Of a stretch of 64,000 bases of DNA, positions 35,830-44,155 are shown one piece after another. Each line of letters opens with the position of its first letter. The first letter of the stretch is position 1. The notes beneath the pieces are model-generated. The model was not told the origin of the DNA. It made no database searches and saw only the letters and a list, made by a program, of their open reading frames with translations. A program made the translations under genes and the position numbers. Origin of the DNA: Verrucomicrobiota bacterium (GTDB lineage: Bacteria > Verrucomicrobiota > Verrucomicrobiia > Limisphaerales > UBA8199); contig JAAYVL010000088.1 of assembly GCA_012517205.1 (NCBI GenBank), positions 1-64,000 of the forward strand, read 5' to 3'.

Positions 35830-36944
35830 TTCGTCGCGTTGAGGAGCGCAGGTTTCCGCCGGTGACGCCATGCCTCGATGGCACCGCTGAGGCGTTCTGG
35901 CAACATCACACAGGCGCTGCTAATCCAACTCCCGCTAAGTTCCCGCCGGGAACACTGGCGGCTTTCTACGCCGCCTAACCCGGCCTTGAAATGGTAAACC
36001 CCCGGGTTCGTTTCCGGGTTGATGCCCCCCAAATCATACCAGCGGCAACCGCGTTCTTTCAATCGCTTGATCATCTGCCACTGCAGGAGGTAAGCTCCTT
36101 TGCTTTTCATCCCCGCTTCACTGGTAGCCCCGAGCAGGTAAATGCCTGTGTCGCCAACGCTCGTGCTGACTAAGCCGGCTTGATCCTTCCCGTCCTTTTC
36201 GCACAGGAGAATATGCATCTTCAGATCGGCCGGGAGGCTCCGCTGCAATCGCCCAAACTGCCTGGCATCCACAGTCGTCTCAAATCGTTTCCGACCCATC
36301 ATCTCATCATAAATGGTCAGAAACCGGGCATACAGCTCGTCGCTCTGCCCTTCCTCGATGCTTAGCCCGTTCCGTTCCGACGCATTCAATTGATTACGCC
36401 ATTTCTGGTCCAGCCGCTTGCGGATTTGCTCGAGTGTTTCTTCCAGGCTGACAAGAAGGGTTCGGTAGGAAGGGTGCGCCTCGTCCGCGGCGAAGCCGGC
36501 CTCCTGGCAGATCCTGGCAAAATCGGCTGCGCAAGTGCTGCCCTGAAAAATATTGGGCAGGATACGAACCATCAACCCACGGCGGTTTGCGTACTCTTCC
36601 CGGATTGCCTCCATCAGAGCAACCAACGCTTCGCCGTGGGAGATTGAGCCACGCAGACGATAGAGCGGCCCCCAGCGAATATACGCGATCCCGCTGCCAA
36701 TGAGCGGGACGCGGATCACCCGAACCTGCGCCATGCCAACCACGGCGGCGTTCTTCCGCAAGACTAAGTGGCTAAGCTGTTTCTCTCCCCAGCGGACCGC
36801 GCCGTAGGCCCAGGTTTGATAAATACTGGCATCGTCAAACAACGGGAGCAGCGCGTTCCACTCGTCCTCAGGCGTTTCGTCCACACTGACGCGGTAGCCG
36901 TTCAAAGCGGTGCTCGATGCCTTGCTGGCTGTTTCCGGGGTCAT
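35826..36944 (-). CDS. FemAB-like GNAT acyl/aminoacyl-transferase
   Basis: 372 aa from the ATG at 36944, which overlaps the stop of the upstream gene (TAATG), so coupling is likely. FemAB/lipid II glycyl-transferase-like features: IYQTWAYGAVRWGEK, GIAYIRWGPLYR, MVRILPNIFQ, LDQKWRNQLNASERNGL, GATSEAGMKSKGAYLLQWQMIKRLKERGCRWYDLGGINPETNPGVYHFKAGLGG. In exopolysaccharide clusters such proteins are thought to add amino-acid or acyl groups to sugars rather than build cross-bridges. A second, more distant FemAB gene is at 46460-47602. Substrate unknown. Confidence 0.82.
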   Translation of the reverse strand: MTPETASKASSTALNGYRVSVDETPEDEWNALLPLFDDASIYQTWAYGAVRWGEKQLSHLVLRKNAAVVGMAQVRVIRVPLIGSGIAYIRWGPLYRLRGSISHGEALVALMEAIREEYANRRGLMVRILPNIFQGSTCAADFARICQEAGFAADEAHPSYRTLLVSLEETLEQIRKRLDQKWRNQLNASERNGLSIEEGQSDELYARFLTIYDEMMGRKRFETTVDARQFGRLQRSLPADLKMHILLCEKDGKDQAGLVSTSVGDTGIYLLGATSEAGMKSKGAYLLQWQMIKRLKERGCRWYDLGGINPETNPGVYHFKAGLGGVESRQCSRRELSGSWISSACVMLPERLSGAIEAWRHRRKPALLNATK

Positions 36945-38803
36945 TATGATTGCACGCAAACGCCGAGTTCGGGTTCCGGCGCGGGCAGTCTTGTTTTGGC
37001 ACGCTGGTCGAACCATAGCTTCAGCGTGAATAATTGCAGAAACACCCAGACCTCCCTGCCACGGTAATCACCCACGTTCCGGTGGAAGCGATTCTTCCCC
37101 AGAACAGACACAAAAACATCCATCGCCACGGGGTTCGGCTCCGACCACAACTCCTGTATTTTCCGGCTCTGCAGAATGTAGGAGTTCCAATTGAGCCACG
37201 ACCCCATTGTAGAATGTGTGGGTATCACCTTGCGCGCAAACCTGCCAAGGCGGTCCAAGTGGCAACTGAACACTTCCCGCAACAACGAAGCTGTTACGGG
37301 CACCCCGGTGTTCGCGTCGGGGACTTGCAGGATGCCCGACGGACAGATTTTCCGCATCATCCGCCCAAACAGGGTGCGGTTCAATTTCATGGCGGTATCC
37401 ATCGCCAGGTGGACCTGCATAAGTTCGTTTTCAGCCACGGGAGGATACCAGCCCATTACGCGCTGCGGAATCACCCGCTCCGCGTTGTCTTCTTCATAAG
37501 CCAGCGGAAAGATCCGGCGTTGCTCCACTTCCCGCACCGCCGACTCGGTGTTATAACGCCGCAAAGGAGCCGGAATGGAGGCCTCAAGCCGCTCCCGCAC
37601 CGCGCCGGCCAATTCCGTGTCGGCCGGCGTATGGCCCGCATAAAATGAAAAGCCGAACGGTCCCAGAGATTCACACGTCGTCCAGCGGTTAACTTGTTTG
37701 TTGAGCGCCAGCCCTTTGAAGATGTAATCGCAGTAGCAGCCCGTCAGAAGGTTATCTCCTCCCATCTCCCGCAACTGGTCGCGGAATCCCAGAAAATGGT
37801 TGCTGGCGATGCAGCCCATGCCTGCCGAAATCCTCACCCCCGCCGCGGCGTGGTCCGCATAATAATCAAAATGCCGCTTGAGCGGGACAAAGGCAACCCC
37901 GGCCCGGCGGGCGATCTCGCGCGCGATTCTGAATTCGCGGTTCTCCTCGTCGTAACAGGTGAAAGCCACCAAACCCGCCCGATCGGGCGCTGCGCAAAGC
38001 ACGGTCCGGGAGTCCAATCCTCCGCTCAAGGCAATCGCGGTACGTCCGAGTAATGGCAGCGTCCGCTTGGTTACAGAGTCACGAAAAGCGGCGGCAAATC
38101 GCTCGGCCACCTCCTCCACACTGGCGCTGACAACCCCAGCCTTGCCGGGTTGAAAATAGCATCGCGTTCGCGCCTCGGATCCGCCATTTTCTCCAAATGT
38201 CAGCGTCGTGGTGATCCCCACAGGCAGGGCTTTAATGTGCCGGTAATAGGTGTAGGGGGCCGTCAATCGGCCAGTGAGAATAAACTCCGCAAAGGAAACC
38301 TGATCCCAGTTTTGTCCTTCCCCGGCGGCGTCGGCCAGCACGTCCGGATGCGACGAGAAAATCCTGCCCGCCAACTCTCCTTCGAGCCTGAATGCGGGCA
38401 ATAAACCCCAGCGATCGGTGACCAGGTGAAGTTCCCGGCGTGGGCGGTCGAACAGCAGGATCACAAAATTGCCGTTCAGGTTTTCAATCCCGCGGATGCC
38501 TTCCGCGGCATAGCTTTGGCAAATATGCTTGCAGGCGAGCCCGCCCGATCCCTCAACCGTTGCCGCCTTGTCCCATTGCTTCTGATCCAGCGCTATGCGC
38601 CCGCACAATGCTCCCATCAAGGCGCCATCAGGCGATTGATAAGCGGACCAAAGCCCGGGCTTGTCGGCCGAGGTCAGCACCAGGCCGAACTCAGGATAGT
38701 CCAGCCGTTCCACCCGCATATCGGGATAGAACTTGAGGAAATCCGCGGCCGGGCCGAGTTCGCGTTCGGCCTGCGGCCGCAAATCGAGCAAAAAATTACC
38801 CAT
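36944..38803 (-). CDS. Asparagine-synthase-like enzyme lacking the glutaminase nucleophile
   Basis: 619 aa. The C-terminal ATP-pyrophosphatase domain is well formed: PP-loop TAIALSGGLDSRTVL (255-269), FTCYDEENREFRIAREIARRAG (adenylate contact), and GGDNLLTGCYCDYIFKGLALN. The N-terminal part resembles the glutaminase domain (GLACKHICQSYAAEGIRGIENLNGNFVILLFD) but the protein begins MGNFLLD, so the catalytic Cys2 of true glutamine-dependent synthetases is absent. It may use ammonia or a different amine donor, for example to amidate uronic acids of the polymer. It overlaps the upstream deacetylase gene by 8 nt and the downstream FemAB gene by the TAATG junction. Confidence 0.85.
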   Translation of the reverse strand: MGNFLLDLRPQAERELGPAADFLKFYPDMRVERLDYPEFGLVLTSADKPGLWSAYQSPDGALMGALCGRIALDQKQWDKAATVEGSGGLACKHICQSYAAEGIRGIENLNGNFVILLFDRPRRELHLVTDRWGLLPAFRLEGELAGRIFSSHPDVLADAAGEGQNWDQVSFAEFILTGRLTAPYTYYRHIKALPVGITTTLTFGENGGSEARTRCYFQPGKAGVVSASVEEVAERFAAAFRDSVTKRTLPLLGRTAIALSGGLDSRTVLCAAPDRAGLVAFTCYDEENREFRIAREIARRAGVAFVPLKRHFDYYADHAAAGVRISAGMGCIASNHFLGFRDQLREMGGDNLLTGCYCDYIFKGLALNKQVNRWTTCESLGPFGFSFYAGHTPADTELAGAVRERLEASIPAPLRRYNTESAVREVEQRRIFPLAYEEDNAERVIPQRVMGWYPPVAENELMQVHLAMDTAMKLNRTLFGRMMRKICPSGILQVPDANTGVPVTASLLREVFSCHLDRLGRFARKVIPTHSTMGSWLNWNSYILQSRKIQELWSEPNPVAMDVFVSVLGKNRFHRNVGDYRGREVWVFLQLFTLKLWFDQRAKTRLPAPEPELGVCVQS

Positions 38804-39614
38804 GGACCGGAGTTGGCCCTCCTTCCTGTATCCATGTCATCCAGCGGTAGGCGCCCAACAGCTTCAATCGAAACTCCACGGGCCAGTCGCTGGGACAGAC
38901 CAGGACGCGCCCTACAACATAACTTGCCCTCTCCCCTTGAGCAGGTTCCGGCGCAATCGAGAAAACCCGCCGGTAGCCGACGGCTTTGGCCAATTCAAGG
39001 CTGGCGGCGGAGTACTTCCCATGCGGAAAGCTAAACAAATCCACAGCGCATCCCATAAGCGTTTCCAGCTCGGTTTTGCTCTCTTTCAACTCTCGCTCCG
39101 CCTGCGCCGGTTCAAGCGCTTGGAAGTTCGGATGCGAGACCGAGTGCGCTCCAACGGTAATCCCCTCGTAGTGCCGTAATGAACGCACCTGGTCGGCCGT
39201 CATCACGGTCTCATTCCAGGCCGGAGAAGCAGGATTCTTTACCCAGGCCGGGCGCTGGCCCAGGCTCCCGGTGGGGATGAAAATTGTGGCCGGGATGCGG
39301 CGCTGCAGCAGCACGGGAAATGCATTCTCCAGGGTGCTGACAAAGCCGTCGTCGAATGTGACGGCGAAATAACGCCGGCCTGGAGCCAACCCGCCGTTGA
39401 AACCCGCGGCGACCGGTTCCGCCAGCCGTGCCGCTTCGTCCATCTGCCGAATAAACGCCTGCTTCAGGCTTGAAGCGATGCCATGATAATACAGAACCAC
39501 GCATCGCGGTTCGCTTGCTCGCCCGAGTATCCGCTTCACCCCCAACTGCAAGACATCCCATCCCCGCACAAGCAGGCTGATTCCCAGTTTGACCAGGCGC
39601 TTAACCACGTCCAA
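38796..39614 (-). CDS. Polysaccharide deacetylase (NodB, CE4)
   Basis: 272 aa. All key CE4 motifs are visible: YYHGIA near the start, AVTFDDGFVSTLENAF (metal/catalytic Asp pair at about 87-88), ITVGAHSVSHPNFQAL (HxxxH metal ligands), and LFSFPHGKYSAASLELAKAVGYRRVF. It starts with a hydrophobic but basic helix (VKRLVKLGISLLVRGWDVLQLGV) that may associate with the membrane. Likely removes N-acetyl groups from the nascent or exported polymer. Thirteen nt after the upstream GT2 gene; its end overlaps the next gene. Confidence 0.88.
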   Translation of the reverse strand: MDVVKRLVKLGISLLVRGWDVLQLGVKRILGRASEPRCVVLYYHGIASSLKQAFIRQMDEAARLAEPVAAGFNGGLAPGRRYFAVTFDDGFVSTLENAFPVLLQRRIPATIFIPTGSLGQRPAWVKNPASPAWNETVMTADQVRSLRHYEGITVGAHSVSHPNFQALEPAQAERELKESKTELETLMGCAVDLFSFPHGKYSAASLELAKAVGYRRVFSIAPEPAQGERASYVVGRVLVCPSDWPVEFRLKLLGAYRWMTWIQEGGPTPVHG

Positions 39615-39627
39615 TGCCTCGTTTGGA

Positions 39628-40617
39628 TTAATGCCCGGCGCGGGCGCCGGCAGGGGATGGCAAGGCGGCGGCCGCGCGGCCAGGTCCGCGCGGTTTCCAC
39701 AAGCTGTCGCGGAACAACAGGCAGTTCATTTGCTGCCGGCGAATGTAGTGGACGAGCTGCGTATCCAGCCCGGCAGGTTTGCCCTTCAAATAACCGCCGA
39801 AGAAGCCAGCCAGCAGGCCGGGAGCGGCAAGGCTGAACGGGCGGCTGATAAACCGCCGCAAACATTTGGCGAGCATGAATAAGGGGTGATAGCCGGTGTT
39901 GTAGTTCGCCAGCCCGTTCTTGACCCAATTCTTCCAGGCGCCATCGGCGGCACCGGTGAACTTGAGCTGGAGCAGCTTGATCTCTCGAAACGTATAGGTT
40001 TGCCAGCCCAGCATGTTTGCCTTCAGCTCATCCAGCGTATCCCAGCCGGGAGCGGATACCAAGCCGCCCAAGGCTTCCCAACAGGCTCGCCGGTAGATTT
40101 TAGTGGCCCCGCGGACGTGAAACGGAGGGTCGCCCGGAGAATCTTCCACCCAATCGCCGTTCTGCTGCCGGCACACCATGCCGCCGCCGATACCCAGTTT
40201 GGAATCATCCGCAAACCGTTCCAGGCACCGCGCGAAGTAGTCCGGGGGAAGCTGGAGATCGCCGTCCAGTTTAACCAGAAAACTCCAGGGAGGCGTGGAA
40301 GCGGAATGCGGAGGGGTGTCAGCCCCTACGGTTTGGGGCTTAGTGAACAGGCTTGAAAGCAGGGCATAGCCATCATTAAAGGCTTCAATGACCCCGCCGC
40401 CTTGCTTGCGGCGGCCACGGTCAGGGCGATGGACAACCCGGATCCAGCCATGCTGGCCGGCTGCGGCCTCGGCGAGTCGAGGAGTGGCATCCGTCGAGCC
40501 GTCATTCACAATGACCCAGGCAAGCGGCCGTACGGTCTGGGCGCAAACGGAATTGAGGGTGTGCGGAAAGTGGTCCTCCTCATTGCGCACCGGCGTGATG
40601 ATGGCGTAAGCGGACAT
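39628..40617 (-). CDS. Family 2 glycosyltransferase
   Basis: 329 aa. GT2 core: YAIITPVRNEEDHFPHTLNSV, WVIVNDGSTDATPRLAEAA, FLVKLDGDLQLPPDYF (DxD in a polymer-type GT2), a GGGMVC loop, and GWDTLDELKANMLGWQT. Hydrophobic C-terminal stretches (SFSLAAPGLLAGFFGG) suggest membrane association. Between the nucleotide-binding half and the DGD motif there is an odd stretch (KPQTVGADTPPHSASTPP, about 90-108) whose DNA contains a near-palindrome; it looks like an in-frame insertion of repeat DNA. The last 25 residues are low complexity. Sugar specificity cannot be read. Confidence 0.85.
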   Translation of the reverse strand: MSAYAIITPVRNEEDHFPHTLNSVCAQTVRPLAWVIVNDGSTDATPRLAEAAAGQHGWIRVVHRPDRGRRKQGGGVIEAFNDGYALLSSLFTKPQTVGADTPPHSASTPPWSFLVKLDGDLQLPPDYFARCLERFADDSKLGIGGGMVCRQQNGDWVEDSPGDPPFHVRGATKIYRRACWEALGGLVSAPGWDTLDELKANMLGWQTYTFREIKLLQLKFTGAADGAWKNWVKNGLANYNTGYHPLFMLAKCLRRFISRPFSLAAPGLLAGFFGGYLKGKPAGLDTQLVHYIRRQQMNCLLFRDSLWKPRGPGRAAAALPSPAGARAGH

Positions 40618-40649
40618 GCGAGTGGTTGACCGAGCCTCCCGGCCAAAGA

Positions 40650-41690
40650 TCAGGAGTCCGAATTCGCAGCCTCAGCCTCAGCCAGCGTGGGAGCGGCAGC
40701 TTTTGGCGGCGCTTCCCTGTGGGGCCTTTGCCGCCGACGAAGCTTTTTGCTCAACGTTTGAATTGTGCCGAGCCAATCATAGGCCCCGTCGAGTTTGGCC
40801 GCAAAGAAGGCGGGATCATCCTGAGAGTTCGCCGGCAACCGTTTTAAGAAGTAAGCGCGGTCTCCCGCCTTCCAACGGCCGAGCTGCGTCGTCGCGCAGC
40901 AGCGGTAGCCGGTGTCGCGCAGCAACCCGGCAAGCCTTTGCACGAAGGGGCTATTATTCTGTGGGAACGCGAAGGGATAGCAGAACGCGGTCACCGTTTC
41001 GCCCAAATGCCGCTCAATCTCGGCCTTGGAATCGACGATTTCAGATCTAATCTCCGCCCAACCCAATTCCACGAGCCGGGGGTGCGTCACGGTGTGGGAG
41101 CCGAATGTGATGCCGGCCGAGTGAAGCTCGCGGACTTCGGCCCAGGTGAGACATTCTTTGCCCCTTGAGAGTTGCGCATTCCGGCTTGCCGAACGGAATT
41201 GGCGGCGTTCATCGCCAATGCAGGCGGTGGGCAGAAAAACGGTTGCGGTAAAACCAAACTCCCGAAGGACCGGAAAGGCCTCCGTATAGAAATCGCGAAA
41301 TCCGTCGTCGAACGTCAAAACGACCGCGCGGGCCGACGTGGCGGTTGAACCCGGCGGCGGAGTCTGGGGGAGTTGGGGGGCGGGCGCGCCAATCGCCGGA
41401 TGCGCCGCCGCGTCCGCGAGCTGATCCAGCGTAATCGTGCGGTAGTGATTATCGGCCAGGAATTGCATGTGCTGCCGAAAAACCCCGGGATGCGTGTTGA
41501 CCTGGTAATAGGAATGAACGCCCGGCTCGGAATCGGCGCTGATGCTGTGATACATCAGAATGGGAATCGAACTGCCCGCCGCGAGGCCTGGCCGGTCCGC
41601 AGCCGTGGCGGCGCCCGAAGGAGGAGCCGCTTTAAACAGCCGCTGCCAAGGGCGAATGACGTTCAAGGTTATCGAACGATCCCAGCGCAT
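40650..41690 (-). CDS. Polysaccharide deacetylase (NodB, CE4)
   Basis: 346 aa from the ATG at 41690; an earlier in-frame ATG would add nine residues. Motifs: IPILMYHSISADSEPG, AVVLTFDDGFRDFYTEAFPVL (Asp pair), ITFGSHTVTHPRLVELGW (HxxxH), and AFCYPFAFPQNNSPFVQRL (motif 3, CYPFA). The last 45 residues are basic and Ala/Pro-rich (KKLRRRQRPHREAPPKAAAP), with no obvious function. Second of three stand-alone or fused deacetylases upstream of the wzx/wzy block, suggesting that partial deacetylation of the exopolysaccharide is important. No signal peptide was recognised. Confidence 0.87.
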   Translation of the reverse strand: MRWDRSITLNVIRPWQRLFKAAPPSGAATAADRPGLAAGSSIPILMYHSISADSEPGVHSYYQVNTHPGVFRQHMQFLADNHYRTITLDQLADAAAHPAIGAPAPQLPQTPPPGSTATSARAVVLTFDDGFRDFYTEAFPVLREFGFTATVFLPTACIGDERRQFRSASRNAQLSRGKECLTWAEVRELHSAGITFGSHTVTHPRLVELGWAEIRSEIVDSKAEIERHLGETVTAFCYPFAFPQNNSPFVQRLAGLLRDTGYRCCATTQLGRWKAGDRAYFLKRLPANSQDDPAFFAAKLDGAYDWLGTIQTLSKKLRRRQRPHREAPPKAAAPTLAEAEAANSDS

Positions 41691-41763
41691 GGAAAAACAA
41701 CCATCAGCGGGGGGCAAGGCAGCAGTGCCGCTCGGGAACGATTCAATGGGAACGAAGCGAGCT

Positions 41764-44025
41764 TTACTTTAGCGCCAATTCCCGAGCGGGACTCCGGGCC
41801 TCCTCGGTTTGCGGAAGCGGGTGCTGGTCAAAGGGGTCGGGCGGAACCACCTGGGCCGGAGGTTGGCCGGAAATCAGGGCATCTACGAGCGCCAGGTAGG
41901 CTTCCCGGCGGGACTCCCAGTTATGGCGCGCGACGTATTCCAAACCGTTGGCAATAAAGCGGCGGCGGCGCTCGGGATCCTGGATGACTTCCAGCAGCGC
42001 CTCGGTGAGTGCCTCAACATTCCCGGACTCAAAAAAGCGCACGGTTGAGTCCGGGAAATAGAGCCGGTCTATCCGGGTGCGGGAAACGACCACGGGAACC
42101 CCCAGCGACATGAATTCCATTATCTTGGTGCTGTAGGCTTCATTGCCAAAGGAATCGGCCCGCTTGGGAACAACCCCAAGATCCGCGTTCGCCATGATTT
42201 CCGCAATTTGGCGAATCGGCAGCGGATCAAAGAAGCGCACGGCGTCATGGAGCTCGAGCTCGGCGGCAAGCTGCACCAGGCGGTTCTTCATGTTGCCATC
42301 GCCGTAGATATGCAGCTCGGCGTTGGGGATTTGGCTGCGGACCTGGCGAAAGGCCCGGATGGCCAGGTCCAATCCCTGGTGCCACTGGAGGCCGCCGGGG
42401 AAGATCACGACGATTTTGCCATCATGGCGCGTCCGCGGGCGCAGATAGAAAACCCGCGAATCCACGTTATTGATGAAAACCGAGCAGGCGCCGCTCAAAT
42501 GGTTGCGCGCGACATAGGTATCGCGCCAGCAATGATTGGAGATGATGATGTGGTTCGCAAAGGCGGCGGAAACCCGTTCAATGATCTTGAGCAGGCGGAC
42601 TGCGGGGGCGCCCGGGCGGGTGCCGAATTTACTGGCGTAGAATTCCGGGACAATATCGTGGATATCCAGGATCACCTTGGCCCCCGTCAACCGGGGATAC
42701 CAGGCCGCAAACACGAGGAAGTCCGGAACATTATGGATATGCAGCAAATCGTAGGGGCGGCGCCGGTGCTCGCGCAGGAGCCAGAACGATGAGCTCGCCA
42801 GAAACCGAAGCACGGGGAAAAGGTGGGACAGCGGAGATTTCTCCGTCTTGCCGTAGCGGGGCTGGAGGTGGATCAGGCGAATATTGCCCAGGGTTTCGTG
42901 CGTGGGAACTTCCCTGGAACGCCGGAGCGCCAGCACATCCACCTGGTCGCCCCGCTGGGCGAGCGCCTCCGCGTAACGCAACACGCGCGCATCCGACAGG
43001 ATGTGGGAATGGGTAACCATGGCGATGCGGCGCGGCGCGCGGCGCATCGGGATGCGCTGGCGGGCCACGAATGCGGCCAGCTCGCGGGGCAGGGGCTGCC
43101 AGAACGTGTCTTTGTATTTCTGGCGCGCGTAATCGAGAAACTGCCGGTAGCAATCCGCCGGATAGGTATGCGGGGTGTCGCGCTCGTCCGGGAAACGCAT
43201 GTAGTCCGGATGCACATTCACCAGGGCCATGCCGCCATGCCGCGCAATCCAATCGAGCTTTTGATACCAGATATCGGGATGCCGCTCCTTTAAAAGCAGG
43301 AACAGGGTCGAGTCTTGCGGCAGCGTGTAGGGAAGCTCGGCGTAGCCGGGGCGCGGCCCGGTCGAAGATTCCGGAGCCCGGGCGGAAGCCGCCGGGGCAA
43401 CTCCCGCGCGCGGTTTCCCATTTCGCGACACCCAAAAGGGAAAGATGGTATTCTGGCCGTGGGGCTGCGGCTCGAAGGGATCGGTGTCGAACGTCGAAGC
43501 GTCGTAGGCGACCTGAAGATCGTGAATCCAGTCGAGGTTGTGCAGCATGAAGCCGGAACGAAAACCGGTCACCGCCCAATCCTTGAGATGATGGTTGATC
43601 CGAACTGCGCGCCGGCTGAACTGGCTCCGGGTAAGAAATAATTTGCCGTCGTGGTACAGGTCGTGAATGCCCACTTCAAACCCGGCGGCTTCAATTTGCA
43701 CGCGCAACTCGCGGGAAACACGATACGACCCCTCCGGAATCAAATTGAACGCGGACCGAAACCCCAATTGGATTTCGAGCTCCATCAACCGCGTGATCTT
43801 GTCCAACCCGCCTTGCCCCTCGACGTCATGGGTAAGAACCAGGGCAAATCGTTTGCCTTCCGGCCAGCCAGGCCAATCCTGGGGCTGCAGCTCCGAGCCG
43901 GGCATAATCGGCCAAATGTCTCCGACCGCGCGAAGCTTTCGCAGCGCAAACCACTGCCGGATCGCAAACCGGAGCGGCAGCGGCACGAGCGGCTTGACGG
44001 AGTAATACAGGCGGTTGCGCAGCAT
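41764..44025 (-). CDS. NodB-like deacetylase - GT4 glycosyltransferase fusion
   Basis: 753 aa, two domains. Residues about 1-330 are a deacetylase-like fold: RFALVLTHDVEGQGGLDKI (Asp of motif 1), GFEVGIHDLYHDGKLF (HDLYHD in place of HxxxH), HHLKDWAVTGFRSGF, MALVNVHPDYMRF. This domain is of the DUF7033/XrtA-associated deacetylase-like sort and may not be active. Residues about 336-750 are a GT4 glycosyltransferase: RIAMVTHSHILSDARVLRYAEAL, LLHIHNVPDFLVFAAW, KIVVIFPGGLQWHQGLDLAIRAFRQV, VVPKRADSFGNEAYSTKIMEFMSLGVPVVVS (EAYSTKIMEFM carries the nucleotide-sugar Glu). The domain junction (about 325-336) is basic. Downstream of wzc and upstream of the second deacetylase in the same orientation. Confidence 0.85.
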   Translation of the reverse strand: MLRNRLYYSVKPLVPLPLRFAIRQWFALRKLRAVGDIWPIMPGSELQPQDWPGWPEGKRFALVLTHDVEGQGGLDKITRLMELEIQLGFRSAFNLIPEGSYRVSRELRVQIEAAGFEVGIHDLYHDGKLFLTRSQFSRRAVRINHHLKDWAVTGFRSGFMLHNLDWIHDLQVAYDASTFDTDPFEPQPHGQNTIFPFWVSRNGKPRAGVAPAASARAPESSTGPRPGYAELPYTLPQDSTLFLLLKERHPDIWYQKLDWIARHGGMALVNVHPDYMRFPDERDTPHTYPADCYRQFLDYARQKYKDTFWQPLPRELAAFVARQRIPMRRAPRRIAMVTHSHILSDARVLRYAEALAQRGDQVDVLALRRSREVPTHETLGNIRLIHLQPRYGKTEKSPLSHLFPVLRFLASSSFWLLREHRRRPYDLLHIHNVPDFLVFAAWYPRLTGAKVILDIHDIVPEFYASKFGTRPGAPAVRLLKIIERVSAAFANHIIISNHCWRDTYVARNHLSGACSVFINNVDSRVFYLRPRTRHDGKIVVIFPGGLQWHQGLDLAIRAFRQVRSQIPNAELHIYGDGNMKNRLVQLAAELELHDAVRFFDPLPIRQIAEIMANADLGVVPKRADSFGNEAYSTKIMEFMSLGVPVVVSRTRIDRLYFPDSTVRFFESGNVEALTEALLEVIQDPERRRRFIANGLEYVARHNWESRREAYLALVDALISGQPPAQVVPPDPFDQHPLPQTEEARSPARELALK

Positions 44026-44155
44026 TTTAACAGTGCCGACAGCGCCCGGCAGCCCGATCCCGGATCAAATCGGCGCGCGCAAGGACCATTGCCGGCAAAC
44101 CCAAATCGTTTACGCTAAAAACCACCGGCCGGGAGCAGGGAAGACGGAGGGCCGC

